Below the pieces are notes generated by a model. It was not told the DNA's origin. It was given only the letters and a program-made list of their open reading frames with translations, and ran no database searches. This document shows, in pieces, positions 46,637 through 55,137 of a DNA stretch of 64,000 nucleotides. Position numbers and translations under genes: made by a program. This DNA comes from Desulfovibrio sp. (GTDB lineage: Bacteria; Desulfobacterota; Desulfovibrionia; Desulfovibrionales; Desulfovibrionaceae). The stretch's first letter is position 1, and every line of letters begins with the position of its first letter. The stretch spans positions 620,001 to 684,000 of the forward strand of contig JAQYWK010000002.1 in NCBI GenBank assembly GCA_030145055.1, in the 5' to 3' direction.

Positions 46637-47476
46637 ATGAAAATTTCAAAGTACGGAAACAGAAACTACGGAAGCAGTAATTCGGCCTCATCTCGCATAG
46701 GTGTTTTTAGAAAGAAGTATAAAATAGGCGAAGTTCTTCATGGTCGGCTTCTTAAATGGGAAAATCAGAAGTTAGGATGGATAGAAGTAGATGACCAAAC
46801 CCTGTTGGCAAATATTTCATCTTCGCCGACCCCGGGCGACTCATTGGTATTCTTGGTTGAGCAACTATACCCGGACATTATTTTAAAAGAAATAAGCGCT
46901 GACGAATTAAGTCAGGGCGGGCACTTTATTAATCCAGCAGACATAACAAGAGAATTTGTAGCGAAAAGGGCCGCATTTGAAGCACAATCCCGGAGCATAC
47001 TTAATAAAGCTTATGGGCATAATGCTGCCTCAAACACAGACAAACTGACACATTTTTTAGAAGTTATCGAAGAAGACTCTAAAAGCTTAATCCTTTATTT
47101 TGAAACGTTAGAATGCGTCTCAAAATTAAATAGCTCCCTAAAAAAATCATCACTTCACTACCTGCCATGGATCATGCCACTTGCACTTAATCAGGAGATA
47201 GTTCTTAAAGTTAAAAAGGATGCACAAAATGAAGGTAATTCTTTTTTTGAGTTATTTTATGCATTTGATCACCCATCTTCAGCAGCTCAATCAATGCGTC
47301 TCAAAATAATGTACAAGAAACCCCAATGTGGTTTCAAACTTTTAACAGATTCACAGAACCTGAATAAGTTGCTTGCTCCAAGATTTAAAGAAAATTTTCC
47401 TGATTTTTTAGGGGTCGAAAAAATACCGAGCCATTACGCCGGAGGATTCCTGTCCGAATTGCTTGGAGCTCGTTAA
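46637..47476 (+). CDS. Uncharacterised protein with FliK-like N-terminal domain (putative)
   Basis: A 279-aa soluble protein. Residues ~25-90 (YKIGEVLHGRLLKWENQKLG to QLYPDIILKEI) follow the pattern of the small beta-barrel seen in hook-length control/FliK-like proteins: GEVLxGRLL, a strand pair, PGDSLVFLVEQLYP. The remainder is alpha/beta with no recognised motif (LHYLPWIMPLALNQEIVLKV). It ends the flagellar-linked run, eight bases after the coiled-coil gene. FliK-like function is inference; it could equally be an unrelated OB-type protein. Confidence 0.55.
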   Translation: MKISKYGNRNYGSSNSASSRIGVFRKKYKIGEVLHGRLLKWENQKLGWIEVDDQTLLANISSSPTPGDSLVFLVEQLYPDIILKEISADELSQGGHFINPADITREFVAKRAAFEAQSRSILNKAYGHNAASNTDKLTHFLEVIEEDSKSLILYFETLECVSKLNSSLKKSSLHYLPWIMPLALNQEIVLKVKKDAQNEGNSFFELFYAFDHPSSAAQSMRLKIMYKKPQCGFKLLTDSQNLNKLLAPRFKENFPDFLGVEKIPSHYAGGFLSELLGAR

Positions 47477-47484
47477 AAAGAGGA

Positions 47485-49623
47485 TTACGAATCTTTCTCT
47501 ACCCGAAAAACGGCCACTTCCGACTCAAGACTATCCACCGAAGTTGAAAGCTGATCCGTTATGGACATGAATTCTTGTAGCGCATCTTTAGTCTGTATAG
47601 AAGTCTCAGTAAGCTGAATCATGGCCTTACTGATTTGCTCCGCACCTTCACTCTGATTCTGCATCCCCTCGTTCACAGCCTCAAACTGAGGCGTAAGAGA
47701 GCGGACCTGATCAACAACACCGGATATCCCGTCGCCCATAACTTCAACATTACTCACCCCAGTCTCAACCTGCTTACGGAATTTATCCATTTCCATAACT
47801 CCGGAAGAAACAGCTGATAACATCTCAGCCACTATTTTTTCAATATCAAGGGTCGACATGGCAGTTTGATCAGCAAGCTTCCTAATTTCTCTGGCAACAA
47901 CCGAAAATCCTTGTCCGAATTCCCCTGCCTTCTCTGCCTCAATTGCAGCATTTAATGACAACAAGTTTATCTGCTCAGATATTTTTGAAATGGAAGTAAC
48001 AACAGAACTGATATTTGCGGCCTTTGAATTGATGACTGAAAGTTTAGAAAAGATACCGCCGGACGCATCGCGCATGGTTTCCATGCTTTGACTCATAACA
48101 TCCAGATCAAGAAGTCCCTGATTTGCTAGATCTGCAGTAGCAATGGCTACCCCAGTAGACTCATTCATGGTCCGGGCAAGTTCAGTAGAAGTCGCTGAAA
48201 TTTCGCGCGAAGTACTACCCAATTCCTGAGTCGCAATAGCTTGATTTTCTACGGCAACTTCGAGCTGCCCAATAGCTGATCCAAGCTTCAAAGCGGAACC
48301 CGTAACCATCTCTCCAGATTGCTGCACCTGACTTACCAAAGAATTTAAAGTGTTAAGCATAGTATGAAACGACTTCACAAGATGATCTACTTCATCAAAT
48401 TTATGATTACTATCTTCGAAGCTTTCAATAGAAGTAATGCGCTTCAAATAATCAGGATCAATCTTATTTAGGAAAACATTTTTAGCTTCTTTCAAATCGC
48501 CTTGTGAAACATGAAAGGCAACCTGAGAAACATTCTGGATCGGAAGGCAAATCTTTCGCACGAAATAATAAATCAGTCCGAAGGCAAAAAGTAGGATAAC
48601 AAAACTTATGATTCCCTGTTTAAAAACTAACGATTTTACAGGGACATGGATCTCACGCATTGGAACTGTGGATGCTACGTACCACCCAATTGGTGAATAA
48701 AAATGTACAAATGATTGCATCCTAACTTCCTTGCCATCCCCCCTCCGCACCTTATAATCCAACTTCCACTGCCCCTGTTGGCCGACATCTTTAAGGTCGT
48801 GAAGAAGTGTTTTTCCGGTATTCAAATTAATAGTATCGCCAAAATCAGGGCCAGCACCAACAGGGGGAACAATTACCTTTTTATCACTGTCAAAAATAAA
48901 TAATCGACCTGTTTCTGCTAAACGTATCTGAGCAAAACCTTTGCGTATATTGCTTATCAAAGTATCCCTTTGAACTTTTACTGCATCCTCAATGTCATCT
49001 ACATAAATTCCAGTTCCGATCATCCAATTCCACTTAGGAAAATTTTTCATATAAATAATTTTGGGGACAGGTTTGTTAGACCCAAGACGAATCCAGGTAA
49101 TTTCCATGAATCCACCGCTCTCAGAAGTACCGAGACGCTTCATCTCAGGACCATAGCCGTAACCTTTTTTGTCTTTATTTTTAGATAAATTTTTGCCTTC
49201 TAGAGTTTTGTCAGGATGCGCAAGAACTAAAAGATCTTCAGAATAAATGAAGAAATAGTCATCATTAAAATATCGGGTTGCTAGCGTCAGTTTATACGCT
49301 GCCTCTTTGGCTTCTTTTTCAGTGAGCATCCCTGACTCATATAGTGCGTAATAAGAATCAAGCTGCGTAACAAAAATTTTCATTGCGTCTTTAACTGCAC
49401 TCTTCCGATTGTCGTAAGCCTGTTTACGAAAGTCATCAATCGATTGCTTACCCTCTTTAAGATAAAGGAGGCCCATACGTATTGTATTTCTAGCCGTACG
49501 CCCCTGAGCATTTAATATATCTTTTTCCAGTGTGTGATCTATAAAAAAAAGAGTGACCACAGTCGAAATTATTATAATGATAGCGACCATATACGAGATT
49601 CTAGTACTAATAGACCGAAACAT
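47485..49623 (-). CDS. Methyl-accepting chemotaxis protein with periplasmic Cache domains, WspA-like hairpin
   Basis: A 712-aa transmembrane receptor. TM1 lies near residues 10-28, a periplasmic region of about 300 residues holds two Cache-like modules (YFNDDYFFIYSEDLLVLAHP and GRLFIFDSDKKVIVPP), TM2 near 335-355, then a HAMP-like segment and a signalling hairpin. The hairpin tip reads NLLSLNAAIEAEKAGEFGQG followed by REIRKLADQTAMSTLDIEKI, which matches my memory of WspA-type receptors, controlling cyclic di-GMP synthesis, better than the usual LLALNAAIEAARAGE tip of motility receptors. No cheA/cheW is adjacent. GGAG precedes the ATG. Ligand unknown. Confidence 0.88.
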   Translation of the reverse strand: MFRSISTRISYMVAIIIIISTVVTLFFIDHTLEKDILNAQGRTARNTIRMGLLYLKEGKQSIDDFRKQAYDNRKSAVKDAMKIFVTQLDSYYALYESGMLTEKEAKEAAYKLTLATRYFNDDYFFIYSEDLLVLAHPDKTLEGKNLSKNKDKKGYGYGPEMKRLGTSESGGFMEITWIRLGSNKPVPKIIYMKNFPKWNWMIGTGIYVDDIEDAVKVQRDTLISNIRKGFAQIRLAETGRLFIFDSDKKVIVPPVGAGPDFGDTINLNTGKTLLHDLKDVGQQGQWKLDYKVRRGDGKEVRMQSFVHFYSPIGWYVASTVPMREIHVPVKSLVFKQGIISFVILLFAFGLIYYFVRKICLPIQNVSQVAFHVSQGDLKEAKNVFLNKIDPDYLKRITSIESFEDSNHKFDEVDHLVKSFHTMLNTLNSLVSQVQQSGEMVTGSALKLGSAIGQLEVAVENQAIATQELGSTSREISATSTELARTMNESTGVAIATADLANQGLLDLDVMSQSMETMRDASGGIFSKLSVINSKAANISSVVTSISKISEQINLLSLNAAIEAEKAGEFGQGFSVVAREIRKLADQTAMSTLDIEKIVAEMLSAVSSGVMEMDKFRKQVETGVSNVEVMGDGISGVVDQVRSLTPQFEAVNEGMQNQSEGAEQISKAMIQLTETSIQTKDALQEFMSITDQLSTSVDSLESEVAVFRVEKDS

Positions 49624-49810
49624 AAAAGCTCCTTAATATTAAAAACGCTCTAAGCGACGTAAAGCGAAAACAGATGCATCTCGAATATATAAATATTAAC
49701 AATATGACTTTACTAAAGCCATAGAGTAAAGCTCAATAATCTTAACTATATTTACTCTTGGATCAAGCTGAGTCAAGCCCGTTTCAGCTCAACCTCATGG
49801 AAATTTGACA

Positions 49811-49836
49811 AAAAAAAGCCCGCCTAAAGGCGGGCG
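49811..49836 (-). terminator. Terminator of lpxC
   Basis: GCCCGCC-TAAA-GGCGGGC stem-loop with eight T on the minus strand, about 40 bp after the lpxC stop. Confidence 0.9.
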
Positions 49837-49874
49837 GTTCATTATTTAACAAATTTAGGGGTCTAATCTGGAAT

Positions 49875-50801
49875 CTAGGCTGGTACCGGGGCAGCGTCCG
49901 GAAAGGAAATGGAAACGTCTTTCTCTGCTGCCTTCCCATGAAAAGGTTCAAGCACACGTTCTTCAATATAATCTTCAGCATTAGCGTAAAGATATCTCAG
50001 GAAGGAGTTATTAAGCGCGTGTCCCGAAGCAAATATTTCAAAACGCCCCTGTAAAGGCATTTCCATCACTGCCATGTCACCTATGAAATCTAAAATTTTG
50101 TGTCTCACAAACTCGTCTACAAAACGAAGTCCGTCTTCATTCAAAATACCGTAATCATCGAGAACGACTGCATTATCAAGTGATCCACCCAGTGCAAGCC
50201 CGTTAGCATGCAAATATTCAACTTCTTTAAGGAATCCGAAAGTTCTTGCTTTAGCTAATTCGTCGCCAAAGACCTCTGGAGTGATCTCAAGAGAAAGATT
50301 TTGTCTACCAATTTGAGGATGATCGAACTCAATTGTGTAATCAACAGCAAAACCATCGTGTGGATATGCTCTGATATACTTCCCGTCCTGCTCAAAATTG
50401 ATAGATTTAGTAATAGCCATAACTTTGCGAGGTTTTGAAAGCTCGCGAACTTCAGCCTGACGAATGAGATAAACAAAAGGTCCGGCACTACCGTCCATGA
50501 TAGGAAGCTCATTTCCTCTTACTTCAATATGAACATTATCAATGTTCATTCCGCGTACTGCTGCAAGAAGGTGCTCAACAGTTGAAACTGAATCTTTGCC
50601 ATTCCCTAGAGTTGTCGCAAGTCCGGTTGCTACGACCAGATCAGGATTAGGGGTGATAAAGGAACTTCCAACACCAGTATGAAGAGAAAAGAGTATACCT
50701 GTATCTTCAACAGCGGGCCTTAATACGATCTCCACCTGCTTACCGCTGTGAAGTCCGATCCCTTTGCATCTTACTGTCTTATGGATAGTCGTTTGTAGCA
50801 T
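49875..50801 (-). CDS. lpxC: UDP-3-O-acyl-N-acetylglucosamine deacetylase
   Basis: Zinc-dependent deacetylase, the committed step of lipid A synthesis. The 308-aa length is typical. Zinc and catalytic residues: TVEHLLAAVRGMNIDNVHIE (His), ELPIMDGSAGPFV, and FVRHKILDFIGDMAVM (His and Asp), with GHALNNSFLRYLYA near the end carrying the general acid His. The C-terminus has an extra Ala/Pro tail (FPDAAPVPA). It follows prmC on the same strand with 174 bp between. It proves a lipopolysaccharide-bearing outer membrane. Confidence 0.96.
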   Translation of the reverse strand: MLQTTIHKTVRCKGIGLHSGKQVEIVLRPAVEDTGILFSLHTGVGSSFITPNPDLVVATGLATTLGNGKDSVSTVEHLLAAVRGMNIDNVHIEVRGNELPIMDGSAGPFVYLIRQAEVRELSKPRKVMAITKSINFEQDGKYIRAYPHDGFAVDYTIEFDHPQIGRQNLSLEITPEVFGDELAKARTFGFLKEVEYLHANGLALGGSLDNAVVLDDYGILNEDGLRFVDEFVRHKILDFIGDMAVMEMPLQGRFEIFASGHALNNSFLRYLYANAEDYIEERVLEPFHGKAAEKDVSISFPDAAPVPA

Positions 50802-50975
50802 AAATTCTCCTGTTACCCCAACGCTGCAAAGAATGTGCCTAAAACTTACTTAGTTATAACATGCTGATATCATGAGCAATATTGAAAAGATTGTTTTTAA
50901 ACATCTGCAAGTAGTTGTTTTTTTACAACAAGATCAAACATACAGTGTGGTATTTTTGCAACCATGCAACAACAT

Positions 50976-51839
50976 TCATTTCTTTTCTGCAACAACGATT
51001 CTGTCATGATTTGAAATATCTTTAAGAACATCAACATTGCCCGCAAAAGATACAATTGCTCCAAAGATTCGAAGAGCTGATTCGCGTTGAAGATAACCTA
51101 TCTCCATGAACATACAGCCATCCGTTTTCAAACTGTCTGCAATTCGCGGCGCGCTTCCTAAAATAAGTTCATCGCCAGCTACTCCTCCGACGAGTGCAGA
51201 CACCGGTTCGAATTCCGCAACCTCTGGGCTTATCTCATACAATTCTGAATCACTGAGGTATGGAGGATTAGCGAGCACGAGATCAAAAACTTCATCTTTT
51301 AAAACTGGTGAAGTAAAATCGGCCTGAATGAATAACAACCGATCATCCACAGAATGCATCCTGGCATTTTTGCGCGCTATATTTAAAGCAGCAGGACTCA
51401 AATCCATCGCAATACCGCGAGCGTTAGGGAAAAACATTGCAACAGTAACTGCCAGAATCCCAGAACCAGTACCAAAGTCGGCAAAATAAAAACTTTCATC
51501 TTTATTGAAACGGGCTAAAACAAGCTCAACGATTTCTTCGGTTTCAGGACGTGGAATAAGAACGCCCGGACCAACCAAAAAATTAATTCCATAAAATTCT
51601 TTTTCACCAAGGATGTACGCAACAGGTTCACCCTGCGCCCTGCGCTCTACAAGTGCATTAAACTCCTCAACAGCAACAGATTCAACGACACAGTTGATCT
51701 CCATAATCATTTTTAAGCGGTCTAACTTAAAAACTTGTTCCGCGAGCAATTGCGCAGAAAAAGCAGGAGAATCAACATCTGCTTCCTTCAATTTAAGAGT
51801 TGCCGCCGAAACGACCTCTTTTAAGGTGACTTTACTCAT
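50976..51839 (-). CDS. prmC: Release factor glutamine N5-methyltransferase
   Basis: Methylates the Gln of the GGQ motif in release factors with SAM. The 287-aa protein has an N-terminal helical domain, the SAM-binding motif FADFGTGSGILAVTVAMFFP and the substrate-binding NPPY in LVLANPPYLSDSEL. PRPETEEIV is also diagnostic. It sits just downstream of prfA, its substrate gene, a common arrangement, although a terminator lies between. Confidence 0.95.
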   Translation of the reverse strand: MSKVTLKEVVSAATLKLKEADVDSPAFSAQLLAEQVFKLDRLKMIMEINCVVESVAVEEFNALVERRAQGEPVAYILGEKEFYGINFLVGPGVLIPRPETEEIVELVLARFNKDESFYFADFGTGSGILAVTVAMFFPNARGIAMDLSPAALNIARKNARMHSVDDRLLFIQADFTSPVLKDEVFDLVLANPPYLSDSELYEISPEVAEFEPVSALVGGVAGDELILGSAPRIADSLKTDGCMFMEIGYLQRESALRIFGAIVSFAGNVDVLKDISNHDRIVVAEKK

Positions 51840-51871
51840 ATTGATACACCCCGGCTCTACTAGACTTCAAT

Positions 51872-51905
51872 AAAAAAAAGCCCGCTCCCAATATGGAAGC
51901 GGGCT
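51872..51905 (-). terminator. Terminator between prfA and prmC
   Basis: Stem AGCCCGCTTCC / GGGAGCGGGCT with a short loop and eight T on the minus strand. Expression of prmC must come from read-through or its own promoter. Confidence 0.88.
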
Positions 51906-51956
51906 GTAATATCAAAAACAAGGGACAAAATATTACCCCTTAGGAGCGCAATGAAA

Positions 51957-53027
51957 TTAATCTGAAGCCTGATTTTTCAGCGCTTCCGACTGATAGTGAT
52001 TAATAAGTGAATCAACAAGCTCACCCATATCACCTTCCATGACAGAATCAAGTTTGTACAGAGTCAAATTAATTCTGTGATCTGTTACTCTGCCCTGCGG
52101 GAAGTTGTATGTGCGGATGCGTTCAGATCTATCACCGGAACCAACCTGCTCACGTCGTACTTCTGCAAGCGCTTCATGCTGCTTGTCTTGTTCCTGCTGA
52201 AGTAGTCTTGAACAAAGAACTTTCATAGCCTTAGCTTTGTTCTTATGCTGGGATTTTTCATCCTGACAAATAACAACAAGACCACTAGGAATATGAGTAA
52301 TACGGATCGCGGAGTCAGTTGTATTAACACTCTGCCCACCAGGACCAGATGCCCTGAAAACGTCCACGCGAATGTCTTCAGTACGAACCTGAACATCAAC
52401 CTCTTCTGCTTCAGGCATAATAGCCACAGTAATAGCAGAGGTGTGAATACGGCCCTGAGATTCTGTTGCCGGAACCCGCTGAACGCGATGAGTTCCAGAT
52501 TCATACTTCATTTTACTATAAATTTTAGCTCCACTAATGGAAGCTATCATTTCTTTATATCCGCCTGTTCCCGTGGGATTAGAGCTGAGAATTTCTACTT
52601 TCCAGCCATTCCCCTCAGCAAAACGGGTATACATGCGAAATACATCAGCGCAGAATAAAGCAGCTTCTTCGCCGCCTGTACCCGCTCTAATTTCAAGGAT
52701 GATATTCTTTTCATCCATAGGATCTTTCGGCAAAAGTAAAAGCTTCAACTCTTCTTCAAGAGCTGGAATTTTAGACTTAATATCAGAAATTTCCATTTCG
52801 GCCATTTCTCTAATCTCAGGATCAGAGTCATTCGCCATTTCCTGATTATCCGCAAGATCAATAGCAAACTGCTTGTATTCCCTGAAAACTCTAACAACTT
52901 CGCCCATGTCAGAATGTGCTCTAGTCACCTTTCTGAAACGTTCTTGATTGCTATAAACTTCGGGATCACTAAGCTCCTGCTCTAAATCCATATATGAGCG
53001 TTCTATATCTTCAAGCTTGGCAAACAT
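51957..53027 (-). CDS. prfA: Peptide chain release factor 1
   Basis: A 356-aa class I release factor that reads UAA and UAG. The GGQ peptidyl-hydrolysis motif is in [20 protein letters not shown], and the stop-codon-recognising PxT loop corresponds to the [10 protein letters not shown] segment (PAT), the RF1 form rather than SPF of RF2. GGAG lies eight bases before the ATG. Downstream of a DUF1385 gene with an 11-base gap. Confidence 0.96.
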   Translation of the reverse strand: MFAKLEDIERSYMDLEQELSDPEVYSNQERFRKVTRAHSDMGEVVRVFREYKQFAIDLADNQEMANDSDPEIREMAEMEISDIKSKIPALEEELKLLLLPKDPMDEKNIILEIRAGTGGEEAALFCADVFRMYTRFAEGNGWKVEILSSNPTGTGGYKEMIASISGAKIYSKMKYESGTHRVQRVPATESQGRIHTSAITVAIMPEAEEVDVQVRTEDIRVDVFRASGPGGQSVNTTDSAIRITHIPSGLVVICQDEKSQHKNKAKAMKVLCSRLLQQEQDKQHEALAEVRREQVGSGDRSERIRTYNFPQGRVTDHRINLTLYKLDSVMEGDMGELVDSLINHYQSEALKNQASD

Positions 53028-53038
53028 TAACTTTCTCC

Positions 53039-53965
53039 TTAGTCCTCTTCAGTTGCTTTATTTAGGGCAGCCAAAGCAACCTCGATCTGATCTTCATCGG
53101 GTTCATGCGTAGTTAAAAGCTGCATGCCAAGTCCGGGAAGGCACATAGCACGGCAAAGAGTGCTGTCAGAATGTTTCGCAGACGCTTTAATCATTTCGTA
53201 AGCAATGGCACTAACCGGAGCCATAAGAAGCAACTTAATGCCTACAATATATAAATGCTTATAAATAAAGGTCTGAGGAGACCATATTGTTAGTAAAAGA
53301 GGAACGAGTATCGTAAATAATAAGATACTTACAACAAGGACAAACAGCAAAAAGGCTGTCCCGCAACGGGGATGCAGTCTACTGAATTCCTTAATCTTAC
53401 ACGGAGTTAGTTCACCGCCAGCTTCATAGGCCCAGATGACTTTATGCTCCGCCCCATGATACTGAAAAACCCTTTTAATATCTGGAACGAATGAAATCGC
53501 TACAATATACCCTAGAAACATTGCTATTTTAAAAAAGCCATCCCATACATGGAAACTGAGGGCATCAACGTCGCCGGAATACCCTAACCACCCCATAGCA
53601 ACTGAAAAGAAGTGTGGAAGAACAACAAAAAGCCCCAAAGCCGCACCAAGAGCTACTATCATAGTCAAGGCGAGGTGAAAGGTAGTCAATTCTCCATCAT
53701 CTTCATCAAGGGCCTGTGTAGCGGAATAGTTGAGAGCTTTGACACCATTGACCATGGTCTCAATAAAAATTGGAAAGCCACGTAAAAAAGGTTTTTTCAT
53801 AAACTCTGGAGTCATGGAAAACCAAGGACGAAGTTCTACTACAATTTCACCGTCTGGACGACGAACCGCAATAGCAAGCTTATCCTTAGACCGCATCATA
53901 ACGCCCTCAATAACAGCCTGACCCCCAACGGTCTTAGAAGCAGACATCAAAAGAGATGATTTCAA
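53039..53965 (-). CDS. DUF1385 membrane protein
   Basis: A 308-aa membrane protein of unknown function, conserved next to prfA and rpmE in many bacteria. Family signatures are complete: [20 protein letters not shown] at the start, [15 protein letters not shown] and [20 protein letters not shown]. About four helices. TTG at 53965 has AGAGGA five to six bases upstream; the next ATG (53947) has no binding site, so the TTG is preferred. The His/Glu/Cys content in HGAEHK and HPRCG could bind metal, but this is unproven. Confidence 0.87.
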   Translation of the reverse strand: MKSSLLMSASKTVGGQAVIEGVMMRSKDKLAIAVRRPDGEIVVELRPWFSMTPEFMKKPFLRGFPIFIETMVNGVKALNYSATQALDEDDGELTTFHLALTMIVALGAALGLFVVLPHFFSVAMGWLGYSGDVDALSFHVWDGFFKIAMFLGYIVAISFVPDIKRVFQYHGAEHKVIWAYEAGGELTPCKIKEFSRLHPRCGTAFLLFVLVVSILLFTILVPLLLTIWSPQTFIYKHLYIVGIKLLLMAPVSAIAYEMIKASAKHSDSTLCRAMCLPGLGMQLLTTHEPDEDQIEVALAALNKATEED

Positions 53966-54114
53966 AGCGTTTCCTCTCTATTGGGATAAAATCCCTGATT
54001 AATTCAAGTATTTTTGTATTCGGATAGGATAATCACGCAAAAGCAATCAGACAAGGGTGGATGGCGAGATTTCCTGAAATATAAGACAATCAGGGCGGAA
54101 ATTTTATTTAGATG

Positions 54115-54160
54115 CACAAAAAGAAACATGCCTCTGTCCCAATTAAAGGACAGAGGCATG
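54115..54160 (-). terminator. Terminator of rpmE
   Basis: Perfect 13-bp stem CATGCCTCTGTCC / GGACAGAGGCATG followed on the minus strand by a T-rich tract. Confidence 0.9.
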
Positions 54161-54189
54161 TTGACGCGGCAATACCGCGAAAAAAAGAG

Positions 54190-54420
54190 CTAGTTGCCTT
54201 TAACTTTATCGGCAGCGTTGAAGTCACCAAATTTCTTCTTAAAGCGGTCAATACGACCAGCTGTATCGATGAAACGCTGTTTACCTGTGTAGAAAGGATG
54301 GCAGTTTGAACAAATTTCAGTACTAACCTCTTCACCCAGTGTAGAATAAACGTCAGACTCATATCCGCAGTGACAGCGGACTGTTGCCTTATAAAGTTTT
54401 GGATGGATATCTTTTTTCAT
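54190..54420 (-). CDS. rpmE: Ribosomal protein L31 (zinc-binding type)
   Basis: A 76-aa large-subunit protein. It starts [20 protein letters not shown] and has the zinc-type cysteines (CHC in the N-terminal part and [14 protein letters not shown]), so this is the C+ form that stores or needs zinc; no zinc-free paralogue is in the window. The leader upstream contains a CCCTT...AAGGG pairing of unknown meaning. Confidence 0.96.
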   Translation of the reverse strand: MKKDIHPKLYKATVRCHCGYESDVYSTLGEEVSTEICSNCHPFYTGKQRFIDTAGRIDRFKKKFGDFNAADKVKGN

Positions 54421-54562
54421 TACTTACTCCTGTCTTTGTTAACCGTGGAAACAAAGCTTGGTACCCTTACCGTAAAAATTATGCAAGGGTTATCTGCTCT
54501 GATCGGAAATTTTATGTAGAAACGGTTAACAAGTCAACAACTGAGGCAACTCGATTCTAAAT

Positions 54563-54593
54563 AAAAAAAAGGCGGAACCCGAAGGCTCCGCCT
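54563..54593 (-). terminator. Terminator of dsrC
   Basis: Stem AGGCGGAGCC-TTCG-GGTTCCGCCT with a stable UUCG-type loop and eight T on the minus strand. Confidence 0.92.
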
Positions 54594-54617
54594 AAATATT
54601 CTGCTAAAAACTAGAAG

Positions 54618-54935
54618 CTATACGCAACCAGTAGGCTTAGGCAGACCAGCCATCTTACAAGCCCCTTTACCAGGACCGGAAGGGAATAGTTCGTAGATGT
54701 GTTTCAGTTTGAAACCAGTTACTTTAGAAAGGATACGTACCATTGGTGCGATTCCGTTCTTTTTGTAGTAATCCTGCAAGAAGTCGAGAACTTTCTGGTG
54801 CTCTTCGTTCAATTCTTTGATGCCTTCGCCATCTTTACAGTAGTCAACCCATTCAGGTGTCCACTCTTCAAATTTCAAAAGGAAACCATCTTCATCAACT
54901 TCAAAACTCTTACCCATGAATTCTACGTTTGCCAT
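54618..54935 (-). CDS. dsrC: DsrC, sulfur-carrier partner of dissimilatory sulfite reductase
   Basis: A 105-aa protein that accepts sulfur from DsrAB as a trisulfide and hands electrons via the membrane DsrMKJOP complex. The C-terminal arm is complete: GACKMAGLPKPTGCV, with Cys93 and Cys104 separated by ten residues; both are required in true DsrC and one is lacking in TusE-type relatives. The longest frame starts at 55007, but ATG 54935 has AGGAG seven bases upstream and gives the exact size of the Desulfovibrio protein. It has its own promoter and terminator, as for a strongly expressed single gene. This is the main evidence for a sulfate/sulfite-reducing host. Confidence 0.96.
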   Translation of the reverse strand: MANVEFMGKSFEVDEDGFLLKFEEWTPEWVDYCKDGEGIKELNEEHQKVLDFLQDYYKKNGIAPMVRILSKVTGFKLKHIYELFPSGPGKGACKMAGLPKPTGCV

Positions 54936-54977
54936 CTCGATACTCCTAGGAATATTTGTATTAAGCTTAATCTGTGA

Positions 54978-55025
54978 TTCGGCAAAAACCGAACCAGCCA
55001 TATCCAAAAACAGCGATCCGCTGTT
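54978..55025 (-). promoter_or_regulatory. Two hairpins in the dsrC leader
   Basis: On the minus strand AACAGCG-GAT-CGCTGTT followed by TTTT (55025-55005), then TTCGG-N6-CCGAA (about 54995-54979). The first looks like an intrinsic terminator; it could end the upstream ycaO transcript, attenuate dsrC, or protect the 5' end of the mRNA. Confidence 0.45.
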
Positions 55026-55073
55026 TCACAACTTTTTAAAGAACAAACCCGCAATGCGTTTTTGTTAGTAAAG

Positions 55074-55102
55074 CGATAATCTCTAATATGCTTTCTTGTC
55101 AA
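55074..55102 (-). promoter_or_regulatory. Promoter of dsrC
   Basis: On the minus strand TTGACA (55102-55097), a 17-base spacer and TTATCG (55079-55074). The leader would be about 130 bases. Confidence 0.45.
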
Positions 55103-55137
55103 TAATGAACCTAAAAAATACGCATAAAAAATGCAAA

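Noticed and set aside
52245-52658. 137-codon plus-strand frame opposite prfA
   Set aside because: Antisense shadow of the release factor gene.
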